DNA of 64,000 nucleotides from Platycnemis pennipes (taxonomy: Eukaryota; Arthropoda; Insecta; Odonata; Platycnemididae), in the NCBI GenBank assembly GCA_933228895.1, contig OW121853.1, positions 9,802,494 through 9,866,493 of the forward strand, given 5' to 3'. A model generated the notes under the pieces. The model searched no databases. It was not told the DNA's origin and saw only the letters and a list, made by a program, of their open reading frames with translations. Within the stretch, counting starts at the first letter, position 1. Each line of letters opens with the position of its first letter. The position numbers were made by a program, and so were the translations under genes. Below are positions 22,561 through 32,989 of the stretch, piece after piece.

Positions 22561-25500
22561 CGAGGATGTTTCTGTCATTGTGCCATTAATTTTTTAAATA
22601 TTTCGGTTAATAATAATAAGTATCAGCATTGCTAACAATCTTTTGATATTTATAAAAACCCTGCTACTAATATTACCAGCATTAGATTGGTAAGAAAGAC
22701 ATTCTTTTCATGCTATTTATCAAGATGGAGGTATCTACTTAGTATCTAGGTGCAGTAGTGCAAAGAAAGCCATAGAACCTTAAAAAAAATCAATCAACTG
22801 ATATTCATGAAAGGATGCATTACTTTGTTCAAGAATTAGAGCATTATCTACTGTTGGGTCAAAGAATAATAATTATTACTACCCACATTCATCAATACGT
22901 TAAGCTTCCGTAAAGGAAATACATTTAGCAATAATTATTTTCCTGGAAGAAATACGGCGACCTTATTAGCTGATGTAGCACGGAAATGTAGGTGGAATCC
23001 ACGGTTAAGTTTTTCACTTTTTTGGCAAAATGGAAATTCGTAATAATACTGCTTACCGTTTATACTACCGTAAATTCCTTTAATACTTTCCAGTTCAAAA
23101 GTGAAAATTTTCACCTATAGTGATAGTACAGAAGAAAAATGCAAACGTGTAAATCCATTTTACTGTCGCATCTTGGGTGAAACCGGAATGGCTGATCGGC
23201 TAAAGTTGATCATACCCCGATGCGGTACGTAGAGGAAGACCAACTACAAAAACCTCTCCATTTAATGAAATATATTCCATTTAATGCTATAGCATTAAGC
23301 ATGCAGCGTTATAATTAAAATAATATCCATCAGTAATTGGAGAAATATTAGCGTTAGATAATGACAGACAGACAAGAAAAATGCTATTATGCCCTAAACC
23401 CATTCCGTGCGGACGACATCAAAACATAAAAATGGTACGTTAAGTGGTCATTTTTTCAACTTCCTGTTACAGAAAAATTAGTTTCCTTCCTTTTACATCT
23501 CAAAAGGATAAAAAAATCCTTTCCATAATTTTGTACATGCTATTCGCTCAACACTCATTGCCAACTTCTTTCTTTTTCTCTCACAAAAAATTACCTTTCT
23601 CACAAACTCCAGGCCAAAAGAGTTAAACAGTAATACTGATGGATGTTTGATAACTCATACGTGCTCACTTCTCTTTTGTTGTGAGCATAATTCAATGTGA
23701 TTGGATGATTTTAATCACCTTCATTAGTATTAAAAATTGAAAATGTCCCTACCAAAATTATTGCAAATAAGTACCAATGCCGCATGCAAGGAGAAATATA
23801 GCTCAAATTTTACATAATTGCGTCATATTTTTTCTGTGTTAACTGTGTGAGAAAAAGGGAGCAGAATCCAAGAAAATTAAACAACGAATTATCAGTGTGT
23901 ACCTCAGATAGCCTGCTCGGATTGACCGTTGAATTCTATTCAACTCTGCTCAGTCGCTTGCTCTAGGAGGGGCACAGAAATGCTTGCATTTATCCTATCC
24001 ACCATTGCTCCACGGGAAACTCGATTGGACAAGCCTCCACCAGCACAGCGTCTCTCTGCACCCCATTCTCCCTCCCTCTCTCTCTTCCCTCTCCACTCCG
24101 TCCTATTTAAAAGTTTCATAGAACCACCATGAACCCCAAGTTGCTCAAAGTAGGCAGCTCAACCTGATTCTCTCCTTTTGCTCGTAGAGTAGACAGAGAG
24201 AGAGAGAGAGAGAGATTCCGCAACTGTAGATAGGGGAACTGAGGGTTTACATGCTAGCTCAATGAGTGAGAATCGAAACCAAACACGCGTACCATTTCAT
24301 AGAAAATACTCAAGGCACAACTAAAGTTAATTACTAAAAATGAGTGCATTGCGTCAGGAACAAAGAAATTTGTATTCATTATACAAATATGGAATAAGAT
24401 AAAAGCTTATTTCATACCTAGTATGCTCGGAGTTTCATGCTCGAAGATTTGATTGGTTAAGTTTGGAGTACTGACCTCGCGTTCCAAGGGCTCGGACCAT
24501 ATCCTGGCTGTGGAGGATTTTTTCCTTTGCCATGCCGGTTCCAACATGTATGCTCTGTGAAGAGCACTTTGAGTGCCTTACTCGTCGGGGCGTTAAACCA
24601 TCGATCACTAGGTTCCTTTCGTTAAGTGTATGCCCGGGCCAGCGCCGTGATTCCCACAAAACCTCTGCCTATCCCTTCACAAAACAAACCCCCATTCAAA
24701 TAACCACTAATTTCAGATGCCGAAATGGTCTTATGGCTTGATTTTTACCCCGCAGAAACAAGGCTTGCATACTCATTGCAACGGAGGAATTTGGTAGACC
24801 AGATTAGCTCTACCAAATTTCTCATCAAGTTCTTCCTTGCTTCCTTCAGTTAATAATGAAACAAGTTCCCTTCAAGACGTGGCACCATGGAACCACCTCA
24901 ACAATAACCAAGGAATAGTAATTCGTAGATTTAATAATCAAACGTTTTAATAAATTTCTTTATGCTTTAGGTTATTTAGATTTTTCTTGAATATCAGTTC
25001 TTCAAAAGTGATCTTTAAGTATACTACCCGAAAATTTCCCCCCATACACAGATCTAGGTTCCTTCGCAAGAAATAGGTGCTATATTTAATACTTTGAAGT
25101 GAAATTGATAAATAGAGGCTGATAAAAGATTATACATGATCCTCTGGCCCGAAAATTATACGCTTGCTACTGGCAGCATAATTTGTAGCACAACTGAAGG
25201 TCATTCTGAATTTAACAAATATTTTTTTTTTTAATATTTAGGAATTTTACTAATCCTTGCAAACTCCTTAACGCAAACTCTTCTTACGTGCTTGCCATTC
25301 CTTTTCCTTCAACGGCATGTTGAAGAATACTGGTGGTTGTAGACACCCCATCCCAGTTCACACGGTATTTCCCTGACTATTCGCTTTCATCATTCACCAG
25401 TACAACTTTTGATCCTTCCTTCATTAAGATGAATATTTTAAATATCATGGCTATCGCACTACCATGTTCCACTCTCTCCGCTCACATAATTGGCACAATC

Positions 25501-26302
25501 TGATTAAAAAAATGTGTACTGAATGCCTACCATGGAAATAGTTATCAGCACAGTTTTCTATGCTACTTCATTTTACCCTCTTATAATCCCCACTTTTTTT
25601 TATTTATTTTACTTTCTTATAATCCCCACCTATATATCTCTTTTTCTTACGGCAGAATTTTTAATTACATTGCAAATATAAATTTACGCCTTCTCAATCT
25701 CATCTCCCATTACCAACATTTTCCTAAAAATTTGGGTTTTCAGTTGCGAAATAATGACTATTATCATAAAATCAACAATTTTTCCTCTATTGTCATTTGA
25801 AGTCATTAAAAACACTGGCATTATGATATCCAATATATTCAACCTATCTTCATTGCTTTCAAGAATGTATAAAAAAAACATACATTCTCTTGGTTCTGAA
25901 ATGGCTGGGCCAATCGATTGTAAATATTGCGAGTACGGTGCTCATTCTCATAGAATTTGACGAGGTCGCAATGAAGGATTATGGAGTACAGCGAAAGTGG
26001 CCATGGGAAAAATTGTCTCTTCTCCCAAGAAACAAACTGCGAAGCATTAACACATCCATCCAAACTGAAAAAAATGTTCCTTATGATCCGCGATCTAATA
26101 TGTAAATCCATAGACTACAATTTTATTTACCATCGCTACCCGTAAAGCTCAAACCTGACTGCAGAACTCTTTTCCACTGGTCTTATTTCCGCCAAATAAC
26201 ACCGGAGATGGTGATAAGTGAGAGGTGTTCATATTTATTCCGTGGATTCATATTTATTCCCAGCGCGTATTAATTTAATAAACTTCTTCTGCTATTTGCA
26301 TC
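22561..26302. other. no recognisable gene
   Basis: AT-rich with a pyrimidine-rich patch at about 24050-24110 and a GA microsatellite at 24195-24214. The open frames at 24435-24741 and 25684-26111 overlap on opposite strands and show no motif I can identify. Confidence 0.4.
24195..24214. repeat. GA dinucleotide microsatellite
   Basis: A run of about ten AG units directly visible after AGAC. Confidence 0.9.
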
Positions 26303-26315
26303 CTTATTTTTAATG

Positions 26316-26587
26316 CAGGATCTTGTTTTTTCCCGGCGTATAATGGTGGTGAAGTCTTCACTGGTTCTCCACCGGGTCAGGGAAACGGCTAAGGCCGACG
26401 TTTCGTCGGCTAACACTGCCATCGTCCTCAGGGCGTTGAGTGCCAGGTCCAAGAAATTTTCATCGTCCAAGGCATTTTTCTTGGACCTGACACTCAACGC
26501 CCTGAGGACAATGGCAGTGTTAGCCGTCAAAACGTCGGTCTTAGCCGTTTCCCTGACCCGGTGGAGAACCCGTGAAGACTTCACCAG
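26316..26587. mobile_element. fold-back element with 13-bp target duplication
   Basis: Arms of about 105 bp (26347-26455 and 26480-26587) are near-perfect inverted copies, with landmarks GGTGAAGTCTTCAC, CTCCACCGGGTCAGGG and CTAACACTGCCAT. An unpaired stretch of about 31 bp precedes the left arm. The identical 13-mer CTTATTTTTAATG flanks the unit at 26303-26315 and 26588-26600, the mark of an insertion. The arms carry hammerhead-like cores. A diverged piece of one arm (CCTGACCCGGTGAGGAGC) recurs near 47.56 kb. Mirrored open frames on both strands here come from the palindrome and are not genes. Confidence 0.8.
26397..26431 (-). ncRNA. hammerhead-like motif (fold-back left arm)
   Basis: On the minus strand CTGAGGA (26431-26425), one extra C, an imperfect stem II containing GGC..GCC around AGTGTTA and closed by G-C, then GAAA (26404-26401) and CGTC. 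The equivalent site in the right arm (from 26512) reads GTCAAAAC, losing the GAAA guanine, so at most one arm keeps the core. Confidence 0.45.
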
Positions 26588-26929
26588 CTTATTTTTAATG
26601 TTTTCCTCCTTTTTGATGCATCCATCACGTCGCTACCTTCTCTTTATTTTCCATACCTATTCAGTTTTACAGTTTAGTGTCACAAGAAAAAGTATAAGGA
26701 ATAACCGCAAGATACCTCAAAGATATTATTTTCACTGATTTTCTGAATTTCTCCTCCTCGCCTTCCTCTGTAAAATTTCCCCCTTACTCGGAAACTCTGA
26801 TATGTCCACCATAATCTTTACCCTGAGTTGTTACATCATTGTCGCACTGATGAAATACTGCAAATAGTTATGTTGTGGGCAGAGTAAAACTGCTGGAAGA
26901 TTTCTATAAGAGTATAAAGGCTAAAATAT

Positions 26930-27170
26930 CGAATTAAGCGAGACCAGAAAGACCCGAAGAGGATCTTTTGGCCGTAGAATGTGAAACTACAGACACTCTT
27001 AAGCAGCATACGAATAAGACGAGCAGAATGAAATGGCCACACCTTGGGAACAAACTTTCTTATAAAAATACATAATGGAGGGTAAAATCAAAGGTAAAGT
27101 CTGGCGAGGAATGCTAAGGAAAAAAAAGGGAAAACAAACCAAGAGGAAAGTTGGTGATAAGAACTGCAGG
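26930..27170 (+). mobile_element. LINE C-terminal scrap
   Basis: IMEGKIKGKVWRGMLRKKKGK at about 27070-27130 matches the EGKIEGKVPRGRPR block near the C-terminus of the other LINE copies. The upstream sequence is compatible but frameshifted. Short remnant. Confidence 0.45.
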
Positions 27171-27730
27171 AAAATAAACGAGATAACTTTTTTCTCCGGA
27201 GTACAACACTTCCTTTATAGTCTTTGGATGGAATTCATAGGTGCGCAACTCTGCAATCTTTTTAGAAGTTTTCTTTATGCCTCTTCATTGGGAGATCCAT
27301 CACAACCCCAAGGCCTATTCTAAGACTTGAGCATCTCTTTCAATCCAGCTACTCCGCTGATTCCGTTTCTATGGAAATATTACAACTCATAAGCGGCGGC
27401 ACCTACTTCTTTAACAGGTGGACATAAATTGCCTGATTCCAGTTTCTCTATTACTATATGCATAATAAATTTGCAAGCCGGCTTCTCACGTCATATCTCA
27501 CACCAATAGCAAGGGAAAATTGTTGGAGATGTAGCAGTGAATTTATATGAATATCAAATAGTTGCATCTCACAATGGTTATGAACCCAGTCTCAAGCATA
27601 AAATGAATCAAATATTTATGAATGGTAGGGTTGGGGCCAGCAAACTTTCTGTTGCTTGACTAGTGCAGTAAGGGCCTAATAACCAGGACTTGCAAGGAGA
27701 AATTATTAATATTTACTAAAAGATGCTATA

Positions 27731-27886
27731 ATAAGTTATAGAGGAGAGTATTTTCCGAGAGTATTTTCAAATTGCTAAATCTTAATACAAAACCCACACG
27801 GAGTCCACCAAGACTCCGTGTGGGTTTTGTATTAAGATCTAGCAATTTCAAAATACTCTCGGAAAATACTCTTCTCTATAACTTAT
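27731..27886. repeat. near-perfect 156-bp palindrome
   Basis: Arms of 75 bp (27731-27805 and 27812-27886) pair with very few mismatches around the six-base loop CACCAA. Landmarks are GTATTTTCCGAGAGTATTTT and AATACAAAACCCACACGGAG with their complements. It resembles a hairpin MITE or a fold-back element, but it has no hammerhead core and I see no clear target duplication, so its class is open. Confidence 0.8.
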
Positions 27887-28146
27887 AAATACTTTAACTC
27901 TATAATTTGTATACAGATCCAAAAAAAAAGCTTTATTAATTTATTTTCCTGCGGAATAATTTAGTGTAAGAATTGTTCTCTGATATAAGATGCAATGATA
28001 TCTAGCTAACGTTTATTTTTAAGGATTGCTACATCAAAAAACGGAAGCTGTCATTTTAGCCGATTTAAAATTGTATCAAGTCATTTTTCAACCACGTTTA
28101 GAAGAAAGTTCTCAATGTTTGCATAAAAATTAAGGTTGATATATTT

Positions 28147-28352
28147 CATCATCATCATCGGTCAGCAATCATTGGATTGGTTTGACGCAGCCCTCCACTC
28201 GATTCTTCTATTAGCTGAACTCATCATATTAATGTAATTTTTTTCTTTTAGATCATTCACAGCCTGTTCCATATACCTCATACGAGGCCTGCCTTTTCCA
28301 TTCTTCCAGTTCACTTTTGCCTCGACGATTGTCATCATCAGGCCATTATGTC
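28147..28352 (-). mobile_element. LINE 3' end, interrupted by piggyBac C
   Basis: The minus-strand frame inside 28162-28350 reads IVEAKVNWKNGKGRPRMRYMEQ, ending in RRIEWRAASNQS and a CATCATCATC-type tail on the plus strand. This is the same C-terminus as in the copies at 36.6 and 47.0 kb. Homology stops exactly where TTAA and the terminus of piggyBac copy C begin (28353-28356), so the piggyBac element inserted into this LINE. The LINE continuation on the other side is not found. Confidence 0.75.
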
Positions 28353-28356
28353 TTAA

Positions 28357-29770
28357 CCCGTTAACGCCTAGCGTACCATATATGGTACGTAATGCAGGGT
28401 GAAGTTTCGGCGGCACTAATATGTGCTTACATTGTTACATTTGCATCGAAATCCCGTCGCTAGCACGATGAATCCTTTCTCAATACATAGTAGTTTGCCT
28501 GGTTTCTTTCGGTTAGAATCAATTCTCACTGTTCATGGTTGGAGGAAGGAGTGTCATAGACTACAAGCTGAAGTCGGGAATTATGGCGTTGTCCTCGAGG
28601 TTAGTGCTCCATTTCTTCGTTGATAACAGCTTTTTTGCACATATTATTAATCTCATTCAAAGTTAACATATATGTTTACCCGTATTTCAATAAATAATGA
28701 CTCTGATGCTATTTTTGTGGCAATTTGGTGTGAAAACAATTTGGTGTACCTTATATGGTACGCTAGGCGCCAACATGGTCCTTTAGGATCCTCGAGATTT
28801 TTTCTAATTTTTTTGTGTAATACTGCAGCTATAGCTGTACAAACTTGATCTCTTCGTATCAAATACCACTTTTCCTACGATGCAGGCAGATAACCGCATG
28901 GACAGTAATGATAAGACGTGGAAACTAAGACCTTTCTCTAACGTGCTTAAAAATAAGTACATGATGAAATTTCGGCCGGAGAGACATATCGACTATGGTG
29001 AGTGTATGGTTCCCTATTACGGCCGCCTTAGCTGTAAGCAATTCATCAAGGGTAAGCCCATTCGATTTGGCTACAAAATATGGTGCTTGAATACACCAGA
29101 TGGCTATTTGATCTCTTTTGACTATAACCAGGGAAAATCTAGTGAGCCAAATACGGACTGTGAGGCTAAATTTGGTAAAGCGCCAACTCCTATGATCAAA
29201 ATGTTTGAAAATTTTCCGCCATTGATAAAGAACTTATGGTATGAGTTGTATTTTGACAATCTATTTACGGGGATCAACCTTCTTCATCATCTAAAACAAA
29301 GGGGACTGGGTGGCACGGGCACAGTGCGTCAGAATAGGATTCCGAAAAATAGCCATCTCACTGTCTAAGAAAAAATGTCCCTAGGAAGCATGGAAAGTAA
29401 AATATCATGTGATGGTGTATGCTTGATTCGTTGGATGGATAATTCAATGGTTACAGTGGCATCAAGCACTTAAGGGGTAAATCCAGTCTCAACGGTAGGA
29501 CGGTATTGTCGATCGAAAAAGAAACGAGTAGCTATTCTCCATATTTTATTTTAAACACGTATTTAAACCTGTATTTTGTGTACAAGTGACCGTTTAATAT
29601 TACTTTTTTTAATGGCGTGCATGTATGGCAAAAGAGTTACGCCTGCAGTTGTGGCAGCAATTGGTACGTCGACGCTGATCAGAAGAAATGAATACCTAAC
29701 AAGGAGGAGAAAGCGGAGACCAAAACTTCAAAGGGAATCTTACAATTACCGCCATTACTAAGTTAAACGT
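28357..29770 (+). mobile_element. piggyBac-type element C, right end missing
   Basis: After TTAA (28353-28356) the element begins CCCGTTAACGCCTAGCG, followed by the perfect palindrome CGTACCATATATGGTACG. An inverted near-copy of the CGCCTAGCGTACCATAT block lies at about 28747-28770. A broken transposase gene follows. No matching right terminus was found before 30 kb, so the end near 29770 is approximate and the copy is truncated or rearranged. Confidence 0.65.
28880..29535 (+). pseudogene. piggyBac transposase, central domain (broken)
   Basis: In one frame, PYYGR, KQFIKGKPIRFGYKIW and YLISFD are the piggyBac DDE-domain blocks around the first catalytic Asp. FDNLFTGINLLHHLK is the second-Asp block (DN intact), followed by GTGTVRQNRIPKN. 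After a stop at 29366-29368 the same frame continues with CLIRWMDNSMVTVASS, a second stop, then GVNPVSTVGRYCRSKKKRV, which is the family's expected order. The MGGVD block with the third catalytic Asp and the C-terminal Cys-rich region are not found. The first catalytic block reads IDYGECMVPYY, where family members have Asp directly followed by Glu: a two-codon insertion splits it. Not functional. Confidence 0.8.
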
Positions 29771-32611
29771 AGCCATTTGCGTTAAAAGTTTGCAAAGAAT
29801 TTCTGTATAACAAAGAACATTATATAAGGAAATAAATAAGGTTGTCTTTCAAATTCCACAAGAAATGATCTTACCCAAAACGCCATCACTTTGGCTATTA
29901 CATTTTGATGACTCCGAAGTGAAATAAACATTCCTCTGATCCTTACAACTAACTGATCTCGCTCAAGAGCTGTTCCTGTTAGCTAATGGAGTATATTGCC
30001 AATAGGGGCTCGTTTAGTAGGCCTGAATTGACGAATACGTCTCCCCGGGCGTCCAGTGTAGCTTTTGGCAAGGTAAATCAGCCATGGAAATAGGCAAAAC
30101 CATGCAAATAGACAATGTCGTCCATGAAGCCTTTTCCTCCACCGTCATTTTCAAATATCTATTTCGACTATAAAAAGACATACTATAATCTGGCATTGGA
30201 ATATCCTAAACTCAACGAATGAATATGGTATTAATTGCAATGTGGTGATCAACGTCATTCTACCCACATCCATTAGAATATATTTAACCGACCGTTTAAA
30301 TCAAGTCAAGATTGAAAGACTGGAGAAAGACCCACCAATTCATAATTAGTGTCACAATGTCCAGAAAAGGGATTAGCGATGTTCTTAAATTTATTAATGC
30401 ACCAGTTTGATGCTCATTTTTAGAAGAACTTGTGAGTTTTAGCCGAGAGTCCAAGGAACACTTTGCGGAAAGACGAATAAAATTCATTGTACATAAGATT
30501 CAGAAGCGTTCTCAACAAATGAAATTAGTGAGAAGTATTAGTTCTATCAATGAGGAGTTATTCGTTCCAACCAGTTACAAAAGTCTACATTTAGTGATGT
30601 TGGTCTCCCACAAGGGCAGTCATTCTGATCTCTATGCCTGATTTAGAGTGTAAATACCGCTACATAAGAACTTGAAAGTCAAAAATGTATGAAGGTTTAA
30701 AACGCATTGAGATTTTTATCTCACTACTTGTAAAATGCTGAACAAACATCCCTACTAATGCTGCATCAAAGGCCTCTGCGCAACAATAATACGGTCGTAA
30801 TAAATACTCATCTGCAAGTCAACACACTGGGCTGCAATACTTTTTTAATATTTCGGTCTTACTTTCAATTTCTGTAATTAAATCTTTGGGAAGTAGCCTT
30901 TTATAGTACCTACGCTGAAGTTTTTAATGAATTATTAAAACTTCAAAGAGTATTTATGCTTTAAAAGCTTTCCTGGAGAGGCATTGTGCTCGTCAACGTG
31001 CTATTTTATTTTCAACAAACTTTTAAATTATGTTGATGCACTAGAGTTCAATGATTTGGCAAGGATAAACTTGCCAATATCATGAAGCTAATATGAAATA
31101 CAGCTGCCCTATTTTCTTTTGAATATAAATGTGTTTTGAAGGAGTTTACTCCCTCTAATATGCATTTCACTTAACTGTAGGGTACAATCCGACGCTATTG
31201 GCGACTTCATATCGGCATATTTCCTACTCTCTCTCTAGTATTTGACCTATTGTCCATTTTTTTGAGCAAAATTAGCTGATCTACGGAGCATAGTATTCAA
31301 TTTCGGGATCAATATTACTTTACTCGGATCCCATGGCCAATCATCCACGTTTAACAATTTTCCAAATCGAGTTTGTAAAATACTTTTAACAACAGGAATA
31401 GTCTAAGAACTTTCAGCGTATTTCATTCATTGCAACCACTTTTTTAGGTAATGTGGTTTTCCGGTACACAAGGCATATCTTGTTGTACATTTTACGGACC
31501 CGCCACATTAGATATCCCGCTTTTCAGTTTATGAAGAATTGAATAGGCAGGGCAAAGCAAGCACAAGTGGTGCATAATTCCGACTGCAAAATTCATAGGC
31601 GCTCACCGTGTGTGTATTCCCATGAATTTTTCCAAGTAGAAAACAGCCCACTCACCAGCCACGACTGTGAAACTGTTTTAACGTTTTTATTGCAGAAATA
31701 ACTTGCAGGTGGTCAATGCATCTGTGTAGGTGCGAAAACACTGATTTATGGTTGAAAGATGAACAAGGAAATCAGGAAAATTATGAAATAACGGCGGGTG
31801 AGCCATGCTAAAGGGATGCACGAGAAATAGAAGTTGAGTTATGGACTAAATACATACTATTATGAATGATGCAATTCTGCATCTATGTTTGTTTCGAGAT
31901 TTGTATGAGATTTACTAAGAGATTGAGAGGCTGTCAAAAAATAAAAGAATAACGGAAGAATGATTCGTCCTTATGCGAAATGCCATCAACACTCAAACAC
32001 TTTTAATTAAGGGTTTTCCTCTCATTTGGAGAAATCACCACAAGGAATGGAACTCAATACAGACATAAGTTAATTTTGAATGATAGAAAAATGTACCTAG
32101 GTTTCCTTCGGGATTGTACGGGATTTGGCAAAGAATGCCTGTTCAGGAGAAAGATCTCTATGACTTATATGAGAGGGTAATGAATAATATTCTGCAATTG
32201 TCTTACACTCGCTGCTTCGGTAATCAATAGAACTGATGTATTTTAAAGCGTAGTGCACACCCCTATCATGTGTCTTTCTCACTGAAACGAACATGAAGCT
32301 TATTTACGAAGAATTTCATAACTGTGTACGTCGTATCACCAGGACCAAGGTTAGTGTCAAATTAAGTAAGCTATCAAGAAGATAAACTTACCAATATCTC
32401 GAAGCTGATATGAAATTCGGCTACACTGTTTTGCAATGGTTATACATGTGTTTTGAAGGAGTTTACCCGCTATTATGCATTTCACTAATCTATCGGGTAT
32501 ATCCCGATATTATTTTTTCTCTTCAAGTCGGCATTTCTCCTACCCTCTTTCTATCTTCCGAAACCCTCTTTTTTCATTCCTCATGCAATCTTACATGATA
32601 TTCATGGTACT
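29771..32611. other. no recognisable gene
   Basis: The in-frame stretch at 29576-29761 (RKRRPKLQRES) may be degraded piggyBac C-terminus or chance. The rest has only short frames. A direct-repeat pair at 31065-31255 and 32381-32575 is listed separately. Confidence 0.35.
31065..32575. repeat. direct repeat pair about 1.3 kb apart
   Basis: Copy 1 (31065-31255) and copy 2 (32381-32575) share AAACTTRCCAATATC, GAAGCT.ATATGAAAT, TGTGTTTTGAAGGAGTTTAC, ATGCATTTCACT and GTCGGCAT/ATCGGCAT..TTCCTAC in the same order and orientation. They could be two copies of a short dispersed repeat or diverged terminal repeats of an old element. The intervening sequence shows no element coding region. Confidence 0.5.
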
Positions 32612-32989
32612 TTAACACTAGGAGGACGGGAGTTTCGCACTACCTAGAAGGGGTCATTTGACCCCTAGAATGTTTTTTGGAATAAAAACACTTTTTTTCA
32701 TCTTATATTCAATTTTATTGAACAAAGTGTTTAATTAACTCATTAAAAACATTTTTTTAACATTTTTAAATAGTGTTAAAACTCTCAAAAATTTATAACA
32801 ATTTAAAAAAAAAATGTGAATGAAATCATATTGAGTAGTCAATTACATATTTAATCAAGAAATTTCATTTTATGTACTCTGTACAAAAGTTATATTTAAT
32901 ATTTTACAATAGGCACAGTATGTTTACACAAATTGTATAAAAATTTAAAAAATATTACTTCGCAATACATCTCAGACACACAGTAATTT

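Noticed and set aside
26270..26738. Two protein genes on opposite strands
   Set aside because: The two frames encode nearly the same peptide because the DNA is a palindrome; they are products of the fold-back structure.
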